Positions 16,846 through 25,798 of a stretch of DNA of 64,000 nucleotides are shown piece by piece. This DNA comes from Deltaproteobacteria bacterium (GTDB taxonomy: Bacteria; Desulfobacterota; Desulfobacteria; Desulfobacterales; Desulfatibacillaceae): assembly GCA_016235345.1 (NCBI GenBank), contig JACRLG010000007.1:62001-126000 (forward strand), given 5' to 3'. The notes beneath the pieces were generated by a model. That model worked only from the letters and a program-made list of their open reading frames with translations. It was not told the origin of the DNA and made no database searches. The first letter of the stretch is position 1. Every line of letters begins with the position of its first letter. Made by a program: the position numbers and the translations under genes.

Positions 16846-17727
16846 TTAAATTTCCAGCCAGGAGTCGGAATAAAGGGTGTGGCCCAAAATGACCTTGGCG
16901 GTCTTGACGTAGTCGCCAAGTTCCTTGGAAAGGCTGCCCATGTCGATGGCGTCACCGTCCATGACCTTATGGACGACTTCCACGATGTCCGGCCTTCTGC
17001 CCTTGGCCACGTCTGTGAGGACCGTGTCGCGGGGGTCGGAAATGACGGAATACATACCATTGCGCTCAAGCATGATCATGTAGGCGGTGTTGAGTATCGG
17101 GCGAAGATGTGAGGGAGGCCCGTTACTGATGTTGGAAAGCCCGCAGGTGGACTTGCAGCCCGGGGCGATGTCCTGGAGCATGGCGGTGAAATTCATGAGG
17201 CTCATGAGCTGGGGCTGCTGAATGTTCACCGGGGTCACGATGCCGTCCACCCAGATCTTCTCGTTGGCGATTCCGGCCTCGTTGGCGAAATAGAGAAGCT
17301 CGACAGCCAGGGCGGCCCGCTCGTTCTCGTCCCGGGGAAGACCCTGGGGGCCCCACATGAGGGCGATGAAATCGGCTCCGCTCTCGGCTGCCATGGGCAC
17401 CATCTTTTCATAGCGCTCCGGGCGGCACATGATGGAGTTGATGAGGGGGGGCATCTTGCAGACCTTGAGCCCCGCAGCAATGGCGTCAATGTTGGAAGTG
17501 TCGAGGGCCAGGGGAACGTCGGGAACGACTTCCTGGACCATTTCCACCACCCAGGGCATAAGCTCGTGGCCGTCCTTCTTGGCCGGACCTAAGTTGATGT
17601 CGATGTAGTCCATTCCGGCTTCCTTCTGGAAAACGGCTTCGGCCTGGATGGGGCCTTTGTCGCGTTCCTTGAAGGCTTTGCCGATGACTTTGGAGATAAC
17701 GTTGAGGCTTTCGCCGATCAGAATCAT
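16846..17727 (-). CDS. acsE: methyltetrahydrofolate:corrinoid/Fe-S protein methyltransferase
   Basis: This 293-residue TIM-barrel enzyme (pterin-binding family) transfers the methyl of CH3-THF to cob(I)amide of AcsC/AcsD, linking the methyl and carbonyl branches of the Wood-Ljungdahl pathway. Landmarks are ILIGESLNVISK at the start, YIDINLGPAKKDG, VPLALDTSNIDAI, and CGLSNISNGPP with the Asn/Ser residues near the pterin. GGAGGAA precedes the ATG. It is the sixth gene of the acs set, with 272 bases between it and acsC holding a 10-bp hairpin. Confidence 0.94.
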   Translation of the reverse strand: MILIGESLNVISKVIGKAFKERDKGPIQAEAVFQKEAGMDYIDINLGPAKKDGHELMPWVVEMVQEVVPDVPLALDTSNIDAIAAGLKVCKMPPLINSIMCRPERYEKMVPMAAESGADFIALMWGPQGLPRDENERAALAVELLYFANEAGIANEKIWVDGIVTPVNIQQPQLMSLMNFTAMLQDIAPGCKSTCGLSNISNGPPSHLRPILNTAYMIMLERNGMYSVISDPRDTVLTDVAKGRRPDIVEVVHKVMDGDAIDMGSLSKELGDYVKTAKVILGHTLYSDSWLEI

Positions 17728-17946
17728 GTAAAATTCCTCCGTTTAATGTGATGAACCCGTAATAAGTCTCGTGCAACCCTATTCCGCCGAGTATATGCCT
17801 GCGACCGGGACTTGTTGCGAGTCTGTCACGAGTCCGTTAAAAAAGCCGCGTGAAAACGTGGGTCACGTCCCCTGTCGCGGGTTGAATATTTTTTCTTACC
17901 ATCTGCGGGGCCGTGCCGCCAAGCTCTTTTGGACGGGCTTTGCAGA

Positions 17947-17988
17947 CCGGAAACCGGTTTTCGCGTTTCGGCAAAAAACGGTTTCCGG
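17947..17988 (-). terminator. hairpin just after acsC
   Basis: CCGGAAACCG (17947-17956) and CGGTTTCCGG (17979-17988) form a 10-bp stem starting about 12 bases after the acsC stop. There is no T-run after it on the minus strand, so it may be an mRNA stabiliser or processing site that adjusts acsE expression. Confidence 0.5.
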
Positions 17989-17999
17989 CTTATGTCCTT

Positions 18000-19343
18000 C
18001 TATTTCCGTGCCTTCAAAAACGCAGGGATGTGGGCTGCTTCGCGGGGGCCGACGGTGATGGACCAGCCCGGAAGCTCCTCTTCCATGTCGCCTGCGATGG
18101 CGGCGGCATAGCCGGGGATGATGATCTGCTTGTGATTGACCTTGTCGGCTATGCCGCATTTTTTCACGAACGCGCCCACGTCGTCGCCGGAGAACTTTCC
18201 TGCGGCCCAGGCCGTCATGACGCTAAGGCCCTCGGAATCCTTGATGAGGAGCCATGCGGGCATCTTGGAGCCTTCCACTTCGCCGGAGACGATGAAGTAG
18301 GTGAGGGCGAAGTTGGTGGTGACCAGGACCGGGGAATTGGCGTCCGGGTTGTTGATCTCGTAGATGCCCTGGGTGACCGTCATGGGCCTCTGGGGATCGG
18401 TGAAGATGTTCAGGCGCTCAAGAAGCAGCGGGAAGATGTTTTCACCGGCAAAGTCGCTCATCACAACCACGGAGCCGTACTTGGCTACGAAGGTTGCGGC
18501 CACCAGGGTTTCCATGTCGAGGTTGGCGGCCATTTCGTTGGCGAAAACGATGGTGGGGAAGCCCAGAGCGCGGTTGCCCTGCTTGAGGGCGGCGCGGCGG
18601 ATGCCCACCATGTCGGCGAAAAGGGCCTTCATTTCACGGGAGCCCGGATCGAGAATCAGGTCCTTTAAGCCCATTGCCGTGAATTTTTCGGTAAGGGCAA
18701 TGAGGCCGTCGATGGAATCGCTCTTCACGCCCAGGGGCAGCCCGGTTTCCTTGGCCATCGCACCCATAGCATCTGCGTTTTTTGCAGTTGCGCCGAAAAG
18801 AACGGGCTTCTTGAATCCGCAGGCGAGAACGCCAGCCTTCATCACGTCCGGGTTTTCGGTCATGAGGATGACATTAAACTCGGAGGACTCGGCCACTGCC
18901 TTGGCCACCTTGGCGAAGGCGTCGGCATTGCCGTTGACGTCTTTCACCGCAACCAGTTCGGGCCTGAGGTTCAAACCCACGCGCTCGAACTGGAAGACGT
19001 TCCACAGCTTGAGCTTCTTTTCCAGGTCAGCCGGGGAGATATCGGAATTGATCTGTGCGGCCAATCCGGTGGGGTTGAAAAAGGTCTTCTCGTGGCGGGA
19101 AAGAACCGTCTCGCCGCCGATGGTGAGATTACGGACGCCTGCGCCGATCTTCACCGGGCGGATGGGGGGAGCGGACGCCTCGGCCAGCTGCTCCCGCGCC
19201 TCGGCTGAGACGTAGGGGCATTGGTCCAGTTCCGCCTTGCCGCTTGCCAGGTTCATGGCAAAGGCGAGGCAGGTGGGCACACCGCACTCCTTGCAGTTGG
19301 TCTTGGGCAGAAGTTTGAAAATCTGAATACCGGTCAAAGCCAT
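18000..19343 (-). CDS. acsC: corrinoid iron-sulfur protein large (gamma) subunit
   Basis: This 447-residue protein carries the cobamide that shuttles the methyl group from AcsE to AcsB. The N-terminal [4Fe-4S] motif has cysteines at 17, 20, 25 and 42 (NCKECGVPTC and DQCPYV). A TIM-barrel part follows and the C-terminal region binds the corrinoid. The ATG at 19343 is preferred over one 17 codons earlier because AAGGAGA stands just before it. Partner of AcsD, which is encoded four genes upstream rather than adjacent. Confidence 0.95.
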   Translation of the reverse strand: MALTGIQIFKLLPKTNCKECGVPTCLAFAMNLASGKAELDQCPYVSAEAREQLAEASAPPIRPVKIGAGVRNLTIGGETVLSRHEKTFFNPTGLAAQINSDISPADLEKKLKLWNVFQFERVGLNLRPELVAVKDVNGNADAFAKVAKAVAESSEFNVILMTENPDVMKAGVLACGFKKPVLFGATAKNADAMGAMAKETGLPLGVKSDSIDGLIALTEKFTAMGLKDLILDPGSREMKALFADMVGIRRAALKQGNRALGFPTIVFANEMAANLDMETLVAATFVAKYGSVVVMSDFAGENIFPLLLERLNIFTDPQRPMTVTQGIYEINNPDANSPVLVTTNFALTYFIVSGEVEGSKMPAWLLIKDSEGLSVMTAWAAGKFSGDDVGAFVKKCGIADKVNHKQIIIPGYAAAIAGDMEEELPGWSITVGPREAAHIPAFLKARK

Positions 19344-19434
19344 TTTGGGGTTCTCCTTGTCTGTGGCGTCCCTCTCGGACGTCCCCGATTCCATAAGCGC
19401 GGGACGGCGTCAACCGCCCCGCGCGTGTTTTTCA

Positions 19435-21654
19435 TCAACCGGCGATGATGGGATCCATGGAAAGGGCAGGGTGCCCGACCTTCTGGAGGAAGGCGTACAC
19501 TTCGTCCTCGGTCACGCCCACGGTCTCATCGGCGATCATGTCGTAGAAGTTGGGAATACCCATTTCCTGGCCGCGCTTGATGAGGCGGTCCTTGATCTCT
19601 TCCTTGAATATTTTGGGCATCCACACCATGCGCTTCAGGCCGCCGTCGCCCGACACGAACTTACGCTGGGTGACGTTGTACTTGGAGTGTCCCACGAAGC
19701 CGGGGGAGGAAGCGCCGCCGCCCATGACGCCTGCCAGGGTGGTGAACTTCATGCCGCAGGGGGTTTCACCGGTGTAGTCGCGGTTGACGGTCATGATGCC
19801 GTTGCACATGGGCAGCATTGCGGCGATGGCCTCGCAGCAGCCGCATGTGGTCATGGGGTCTATGGTCATGGAGTAAAAATTGTACTTGCTGACAGCGCCG
19901 CGTGAGGCCTTGAACACGAAGTCGTTGACGCCCTTCCACTGGCCAAGTACCGGATCGAGGCACTCGCCCTTTTCGATGGGCTGGTTGGGGCCGGTGGGGT
20001 TGATTTCAAAGGAGGCCTTGCAGTCCATCCAGTTGTACGCGCCGCAGAGGCCGGTGCGCTCAGGGGAGACCGTGCACACGTGGTTGGGCGCGAAGCTCTG
20101 GCACAGGGTGCAGGAGTAGAAGGTTTCCACGCCCTCGTCGGTCATGGTCTCCACGCGCTCGTCACGCAGCCTGTATTCGGCGCGCGCGCGGGTGGTGAGC
20201 TTGTCCACGTCTTCCTTGTTGGTGTAGAAAGTCACCTGGACCTTGTCTGCGATCTTGGTGAATTCCTGATGGAACTTGGCGTGAAGAACCACGCCGATGT
20301 GCTTCAGGGAGAAGCCCTTTTCCACAGCCTGCTTGGACACGCGCACCCACGCGATGTCGCGCTGGCCTATGTGCATGACGCCCTGGATGTAGTTGGTGAG
20401 ATGGTGGATCTGGCGCTCCAGGATGGGCTCGAAATCGGCCTGGAACTCGCGTCCGGCGATCTGGACGTAGATGCCAAGAGGATTGGAGGAGCCGACCTTG
20501 ATGTCCGGGATGTCGGGTCCGACAACGATGACCTTGCCGTCTTCGATCTCGTTAAGCTCGGCCATTTTGACGAGCTCGGTGCACTGGGCCTTGCCGCCGC
20601 CGAACTGGCTGTGGAGGTCGTCCTTGCGTACGCGCTCGCCCTCGAAGGCCGGGCCGTAGGAAAGGGGAATGTCCACATGGGAGACCGTGACCTTCAAGCC
20701 CCGGACTTCGATGGACTTCTGGACCATTTCCTTGTGGGGAATGTTGGCCACGACGTGTTCGTAGGTGCAGATACCGGTGGGCAGAATCTCCGGGATGTCG
20801 GTGTCGGAAATGGTGGGGAAGCCCCAGTTGACGCAGCCCGCAGCCGCAGCGGCCCACTCGGCGTTCACGTCGCCAAGGGCGTTGACGAACGCGAATATGC
20901 GGTTCTTGTTGTACATAAGCATTTTCTTGTGGTCGCCGGGCTGGATGCCGCCGAAGGCCATTGCGGCGCGGTTGGCGAAGCCAAGGGCGAAGATGGCGCT
21001 GGAGATGTCCGGGCCAAAGGGAACGATACGGGTGTTCCAGCCGATCTGGATGCCTGCCTGGATGAGCTGCTCGGCTACGGTGGTGCCGTTCTGGTTGGCT
21101 GCCAGGAAGATGTAGAGGTTCTTCTTCTGGTAGTCTTCCACGATGAGCTTGGCGGTTTCCGGGTCCGGAGCCGCGCCCACGATGGCCGCGAAGCCGGGGG
21201 CGGAGCCGTCCACGAACTCAACGCCGCGCTTGCGGAAAACGGTGTCGTCCGCAGGGCCCAACCAGATTTTCCCGCCTTCCTCGTCGATCTCTTCGCTTCC
21301 CAGATTGTAGAAACCCGGGTCTTCCAGAATGCGGATGGCTTCCTGGATTTCAAAGGCGAAAAGGGCGGCCATGCCTGCGTCAAGCAGGGGGCCGAGGTAG
21401 GGCAGATGGTTCACGCGCTTGACGTGGGGCGGAAGGAGCTTCCGGGCGATTGCCAGAGGCCGCTTCATGTCTTCAAGGGTTTCGACCTTGATTCCCAGAA
21501 GGGAGTAAATCACCGGCAGGTAATAGGCCGTGTTGGGAAATTCCACCTTGGTGGATGCGTCGCGGCTGGCAAGGGACTTTTTGAGCGCGCCCTCTGCCTT
21601 GGAAACGATATTGTAAGCGCCCTGGATGGCGGCAAAAGCGACAAGCTTCGACAT
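19435..21654 (-). CDS. acsB: acetyl-CoA synthase (CODH/ACS alpha/beta subunit)
   Basis: This 739-residue enzyme joins CO, the methyl group and CoA at the nickel A-cluster. Cysteines 515, 518, 527, 537, 604 and 606 match, with a constant offset of nine, the A-cluster ligands known in Moorella (506, 509, 518, 528, 595, 597); the last two form the Cys-Gly-Cys that holds the distal nickel. The length and the intact N-terminal CODH-docking domain make it the bacterial type, not the shorter archaeal CdhC. GGAGGACG precedes the start. Ninety-one bases separate it from acsC. Confidence 0.97.
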   Translation of the reverse strand: MSKLVAFAAIQGAYNIVSKAEGALKKSLASRDASTKVEFPNTAYYLPVIYSLLGIKVETLEDMKRPLAIARKLLPPHVKRVNHLPYLGPLLDAGMAALFAFEIQEAIRILEDPGFYNLGSEEIDEEGGKIWLGPADDTVFRKRGVEFVDGSAPGFAAIVGAAPDPETAKLIVEDYQKKNLYIFLAANQNGTTVAEQLIQAGIQIGWNTRIVPFGPDISSAIFALGFANRAAMAFGGIQPGDHKKMLMYNKNRIFAFVNALGDVNAEWAAAAAGCVNWGFPTISDTDIPEILPTGICTYEHVVANIPHKEMVQKSIEVRGLKVTVSHVDIPLSYGPAFEGERVRKDDLHSQFGGGKAQCTELVKMAELNEIEDGKVIVVGPDIPDIKVGSSNPLGIYVQIAGREFQADFEPILERQIHHLTNYIQGVMHIGQRDIAWVRVSKQAVEKGFSLKHIGVVLHAKFHQEFTKIADKVQVTFYTNKEDVDKLTTRARAEYRLRDERVETMTDEGVETFYSCTLCQSFAPNHVCTVSPERTGLCGAYNWMDCKASFEINPTGPNQPIEKGECLDPVLGQWKGVNDFVFKASRGAVSKYNFYSMTIDPMTTCGCCEAIAAMLPMCNGIMTVNRDYTGETPCGMKFTTLAGVMGGGASSPGFVGHSKYNVTQRKFVSGDGGLKRMVWMPKIFKEEIKDRLIKRGQEMGIPNFYDMIADETVGVTEDEVYAFLQKVGHPALSMDPIIAG

Positions 21655-21752
21655 ATTACGTCCTCCTTCGTTGAGGATTTTTTAGTGCAATGTGGTTTTC
21701 TGCAAATCCGCCAGCCGGAACCTTTTGTTCCGGCTGGCGAAAACGGACCAGT

Positions 21753-23771
21753 CTATGCCGCATCCAGCTTCTGCCGTGCAGCCATATCCATGAGAACGCG
21801 CTCGCGGCCCTTGTCAATGCCAAGCGCCTTGCGCTTCTTGTCTATGTGGGCGATCATCTTCCATGCGTGCTTGATGGGATCCGGCTCGAAATCCCACATG
21901 CCGCCGTAGAGTTTTTCGTGTCCGTTGAAGAGGTAATCCTGGAAAACAGGTGCGCCGCTGGTGGGGAATACGCCGCCGAAAACGGTATAGATACCCGATG
22001 CAACCACGTACTGTCCGATTGCAATGGCTTTTTCACTCATCCATTCCGGAGCGGAACCGCAGGCGGGCACCTCGGAGAGGTCTTTGCCCAGGCCGCCGGC
22101 CTTGACGACTTCGTTGGCGGCCAGAAGGATGCGGCTGTTGTCCACGCAGCTTCCCATGTGGAGAACCGGCGGGATGCCGACGGTTTCGCAGACTTCCGCG
22201 AGTCCGGGGCCGCAGAAGACCTGGGCGGTTTCAGGCGTGAGAAGCCCGGCCATTCCGCAGGCTATGCCGTTGCAGCCGGTGGTGAGAACGATGACGTCGT
22301 TCTTGATGAGTTCCTTGACCACCGTGAGATGGGCTTCATTGTGGCGGGTGCGCACGTTGTTGCAGCCGACCACCGCGCCGATGCCCCGGATGCGTCCGTT
22401 GATGATGTTGTCGTTTAACGTGTAGTAATTGCCACGGAAGCTGCCGCCCAGGTGATACTCGATGGATTCCACGGAAAAGCCCGCGATGAGCGGGTTCTTG
22501 TGGCCAGGGATGCAGACGTCTTCGCCGCGATTCAGGAAATTGTCGCAGGCGATCATGACGATTTTCTTGGCGTCGGAAATGGCGTGATGCTCGTCGAACT
22601 CGATGTGCAGAACGTTGTCCTGCTCCATCTTGGCGATGGGATGCGTGGTGATGACCTTGGTGTGGAAGCACTTGGCCACGTTGGCCAGGTTCTGGAACAC
22701 GCACTGCACGTCGACCACCATGGCGTCACATGCGCCGGTTACAATGGCCAGTTCCTGCTGCAGGAAGGTGCCTGCAAGGGGAACGCCGTGGCGCTGGAGG
22801 ATTTCGTTGGCGGTGCAGCAGATGCCGCCCAGCTGTATGCCCTTGGCGCCCTTGGACTTGGCGTAGTCAAGCATCTCCTGGCTCTGGGACACCTGGACGA
22901 TGATTTCCGAGAGAACGGGCTCATGGCCGTGGATGATGATGTTGACATGATCCTTCTTCATGATGCCGAGGTTGGCCTCGCTCTGAAGAGGATAGGGGGT
23001 GCCGAAAAGGATGTCCTGAAGGTCGGTGGCCATCATGGAACCGCCCCAACCGTCGGCCAGGGCGCAGCGGGTGCCCTGCTTCATCAGGTTTTTGTAGTCC
23101 TGGTCAACACCGATGGCCGTCCGGTGCATGATCTCCACGATCTCGCGGTCGATGTTCCTTGGAAGAACGCCCAGCTTCTTCCACAGCTCGTAACGGGGCT
23201 GGGGCGCGCGCTTCAGATACATGAGTTCGCCGGAATCCTTGCCCCATTCCGCCACCGCGATTTCGCCGACTTCAAGGGCGATTTCGTCGATGTCGCGGTC
23301 CTTCACTTCGCCGTCCACCTCAACCGTTGTGGCTACGCCGAAATGCGGGGCCACTGCAAGGAGCTTGGTGGTGTCCTTGATGAAATAAGCGTCCGATTCC
23401 TTGCGGGCTGCGGTAAGAAAAACCTCGGCCACGTTGCGGCCATGATCCGAATGGGCGGCTGTGCCCGCCGCTATCATGCGGCAGAAGTTACGGGCCGCAA
23501 CCGTATTCGGGGAGGCTCCGCAGATGCCCTTGCGATTATCTTCGCCCTCTATCTTGGTCAGCGGCAGGCGGCAGGGGCCCATGGAGCAGTTCTTGCAGCA
23601 GGTGCCCTGGTTGCCGATGTTGCAGGGCTTCAAGTTCTCGGCCCTGTCAAAGCAGGTTTCCACGCCGAGCTTCTGTGCGCGGGCAATCATTTCCTGGGTC
23701 GCCGGATCGATGCTTGCAGCAACGGGATCGGCCAACTTGGCCTTTTTTTCAACTTTCACGTCTTCTGCCAT
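21753..23771 (-). CDS. acsA: Ni-Fe carbon monoxide dehydrogenase catalytic subunit
   Basis: This 672-residue CODH reduces CO2 to CO and passes it by tunnel to AcsB. N-terminal cysteines C50, C58, C59, C62 and C67 (PCNIGNQGTCCKNC, MGPC) are candidates for the D- and B-clusters. Downstream cysteines in GGICCTANE, TTGCNGIACGMAG and HMGSCVDNSR fit C-cluster ligands. GAGGAGG precedes the start. Length is as expected for CooS/AcsA. Its place next to acsB and acsD argues for the ACS-coupled role rather than a free-standing CO oxidiser. Confidence 0.96.
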   Translation of the reverse strand: MAEDVKVEKKAKLADPVAASIDPATQEMIARAQKLGVETCFDRAENLKPCNIGNQGTCCKNCSMGPCRLPLTKIEGEDNRKGICGASPNTVAARNFCRMIAAGTAAHSDHGRNVAEVFLTAARKESDAYFIKDTTKLLAVAPHFGVATTVEVDGEVKDRDIDEIALEVGEIAVAEWGKDSGELMYLKRAPQPRYELWKKLGVLPRNIDREIVEIMHRTAIGVDQDYKNLMKQGTRCALADGWGGSMMATDLQDILFGTPYPLQSEANLGIMKKDHVNIIIHGHEPVLSEIIVQVSQSQEMLDYAKSKGAKGIQLGGICCTANEILQRHGVPLAGTFLQQELAIVTGACDAMVVDVQCVFQNLANVAKCFHTKVITTHPIAKMEQDNVLHIEFDEHHAISDAKKIVMIACDNFLNRGEDVCIPGHKNPLIAGFSVESIEYHLGGSFRGNYYTLNDNIINGRIRGIGAVVGCNNVRTRHNEAHLTVVKELIKNDVIVLTTGCNGIACGMAGLLTPETAQVFCGPGLAEVCETVGIPPVLHMGSCVDNSRILLAANEVVKAGGLGKDLSEVPACGSAPEWMSEKAIAIGQYVVASGIYTVFGGVFPTSGAPVFQDYLFNGHEKLYGGMWDFEPDPIKHAWKMIAHIDKKRKALGIDKGRERVLMDMAARQKLDAA

Positions 23772-23868
23772 ACGAGGTTCCTCCTCATGTTAAATCGGTG
23801 ACGATCAACATCGTTATTTATAAGAAAAGGGCCGAAATATGCGTTCGGCCATTGGTCACCATGAAATG

Positions 23869-25416
23869 CTAACGCCTGTGCACCCGATCCAGGTTGTCAA
23901 TGAGCTTGTCCAGGGCTGTTCTCTGGACAGCGGCAACCGTGGTTCCGGCTGATGCCGCCTTCTTGACGGAGCGCTCGGCTGCGCGCTTGTCGGCTTCGGC
24001 TGCGCGTGCGGCGCGGATGGCGTCTTCCTCGCTCTTGCGCTTGGCGACTTCAGCCGCCTTTGCGTCGGCCTCTGCCTTGGCTTTTGCGTCGGCCTCAGCC
24101 TTTGCCTTGGCTTCTATCGCAGCCTTGGCGTCGGCATCCGCTTTCGCCTTGGCGTCTGCTGCGGCCTTGGCTGCTGCTGCGGTGGCGGCCTGTGCTGCTG
24201 CTGCGGCTGCTGCTGAGGCTGCGGCATCAACAGCAGGAGCCGCCGGAGCGGCTGCGGGCGCTGCGGGAGCAGCCGGGGCCGCTGCGGGCTTGGCTGCAGC
24301 AGGTGCGGCTGCCGCTGCGGGCGCGGGTTTGGCTGCCGCAGGCGCTGCGGCCTTGGGGGCTTCCTTGACAACTTCGGCTGCGATGGTGAGATCGGGGGCC
24401 GGAGACAGGGCGGCCAAGTCAACGGTGAAGGCGCCGAGCTTCTTGGTGATTCCGGCAACGCCCGCCGCGCTTCCGCCGTCGATCATGAGTCCGATGTATG
24501 ATTTCACCATGCGAACCGCTTCGGGGTGGCGCATGATGAGGATGTTGGAGCCAGCCAGAAGATACGTGACCGCCGCCACCGCTTCCATCAGAATGCCGCG
24601 CCGTTCAGGGTCGCCCAGGGTGGGGGCGTCGTCTGCGGTCTGCTTGGCTTCCTTGCACTTCCAGACTTCGTTTCCCACGTTGTTGATGAGGGGAAGCTGG
24701 AGCTTGTCGTCGCCCTGGATAAGGGCCGCCATGGTGAGCCGCTCCATGACCGAGTAGGTGTATTCCAGGCCGTAGCCAAGGCCGCCGGTGGTGGGGTCTA
24801 TGACGACCTTGTCCATGGGCACGCCAAGGTTTTCCAGGAGAATGTTGACCTGCTTGGCAAGGTTGACGTCGATGGGGGAGGAGGAGATGACGCTCTGCTT
24901 GAAGGCCAGAGCCGCAGCGCCTATGCCCTTGTGGTTCTTTTCTTCCACGGGGCCGATGAGAAGGTCCATGCCCTGGCACTCTTCGCAGATCTTCTTCAAA
25001 ACTTCCTCGTCCTTGGCGGCGTTGGCGCAGCCCCAGACGGCCAGGGGCACGTCGATGGCCGCTGCGACCTTTTTCACCGTGGCGACTGCGGAGGCTGCGT
25101 CGGCGTTTTTATCGTTGGGATCGATGCTCTTCAACTGGAGAATGATGAGGTCAGCGCCGTATTCCACGCATTTTTTCGCCCAGGCGGCCGGATCGGCCTT
25201 TACGTCCGCGAAAATCGCAGCAGGAGCTTCGGCCCAGTCGGTGGGGTCGATGTCCCACACTTCCATGGCCACAACGGGCTTGTTACCGATGCCGCCTTCG
25301 AAAAGGTAGAACGGATAACAGTTTTCCCCTCCTACTTTCACCGCCTTGGCGCCTTTGCCAAGAGTGACCTCTTTGATTTTTCCTGAGTAGGATTCCTTGA
25401 AAGCTTGAAACGCCAT
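23869..25416 (-). CDS. acsD: corrinoid iron-sulfur protein small (delta) subunit with long Ala-rich tail
   Basis: Residues 1 to about 345 are a normal AcsD TIM barrel, the partner of AcsC (VVAMEVWDIDPTDW, VPLAVWGCANAAKDEEVL, VVIDPTTGGLGYGLEYTYS). The family is usually a little over 300 residues, but this protein has 515. Residues about 354-400 are an Ala/Pro/Lys linker, 400-485 an Ala/Lys/Asp/Glu-rich stretch that looks like a long single helix (TolA-like), and 486-515 a non-repetitive tail (ALDKLIDNLDRVHRR). The frame and codon use continue without a break and the stop is followed by acsA, so this is an extension rather than an annotation error. AAGGAGGAG supports the start. Confidence 0.93.
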   Translation of the reverse strand: MAFQAFKESYSGKIKEVTLGKGAKAVKVGGENCYPFYLFEGGIGNKPVVAMEVWDIDPTDWAEAPAAIFADVKADPAAWAKKCVEYGADLIILQLKSIDPNDKNADAASAVATVKKVAAAIDVPLAVWGCANAAKDEEVLKKICEECQGMDLLIGPVEEKNHKGIGAAALAFKQSVISSSPIDVNLAKQVNILLENLGVPMDKVVIDPTTGGLGYGLEYTYSVMERLTMAALIQGDDKLQLPLINNVGNEVWKCKEAKQTADDAPTLGDPERRGILMEAVAAVTYLLAGSNILIMRHPEAVRMVKSYIGLMIDGGSAAGVAGITKKLGAFTVDLAALSPAPDLTIAAEVVKEAPKAAAPAAAKPAPAAAAAPAAAKPAAAPAAPAAPAAAPAAPAVDAAASAAAAAAAQAATAAAAKAAADAKAKADADAKAAIEAKAKAEADAKAKAEADAKAAEVAKRKSEEDAIRAARAAEADKRAAERSVKKAASAGTTVAAVQRTALDKLIDNLDRVHRR

Positions 25417-25798
25417 TTGCTCCTCCTTGGACGCGGTTGGTTGTTCCGTTGCCCTATTTAGAAGTCCGGCGGGTTCGCTCCCTGCCGGGGGTTTTTTTCC
25501 GGGTCCCGGCCTTGGAAAAAACCGGGACCGTTCATCCTGTAAATATATTCGATGCCCGAATGCGGCTGCATTTTGATGGGCGCATTAAATAAGCCGCAAT
25601 ATATTGTATTTTACGGGCTCATGAAAACAGTTCGCCACGCCCTGAAAAAGCCTGGAAAACCTTGGCCGCTATAGCAGATCAGGAGCTTTTGTCAATAGCA
25701 ATCCAATAGAAAATGAGCGCACGTTCAGATATCCCAGGGCCTGCAAGGGGTGATCGGGCCTTAAAGAACCATACCCAAGCAGTGGGAAAGAGCTTCAG
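25417..25798 (-). promoter_or_regulatory. predicted acsD promoter and 245-base leader
   Basis: On the minus strand, TTGACA (25690-25695) and TATAGC (25668-25673) are 16 bases apart, giving a start near 25661 and a leader of about 245 bases before acsD. The leader contains two 8-bp hairpins: GGTCCCGG/CCGGGACC (25502-25529) and CCGGCGGG/CCTGCCGG (25466-25488). The second has seven T residues on the plus-strand side. No known riboswitch was recognised. The rest of this 382-base gap after acsV holds nothing else visible. Confidence 0.55.

Noticed and set aside
20080-21909. Long plus-strand frames opposite acsB, acsA and acsV (up to 609 codons)
   Set aside because: They are the mirror frames of strongly supported minus-strand genes in GC-rich DNA; no ribosome sites or domains.
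24006-24368. Plus-strand Ala/Arg-rich frame over the AcsD tail
   Set aside because: Shadow of the low-complexity Ala-rich coding sequence.
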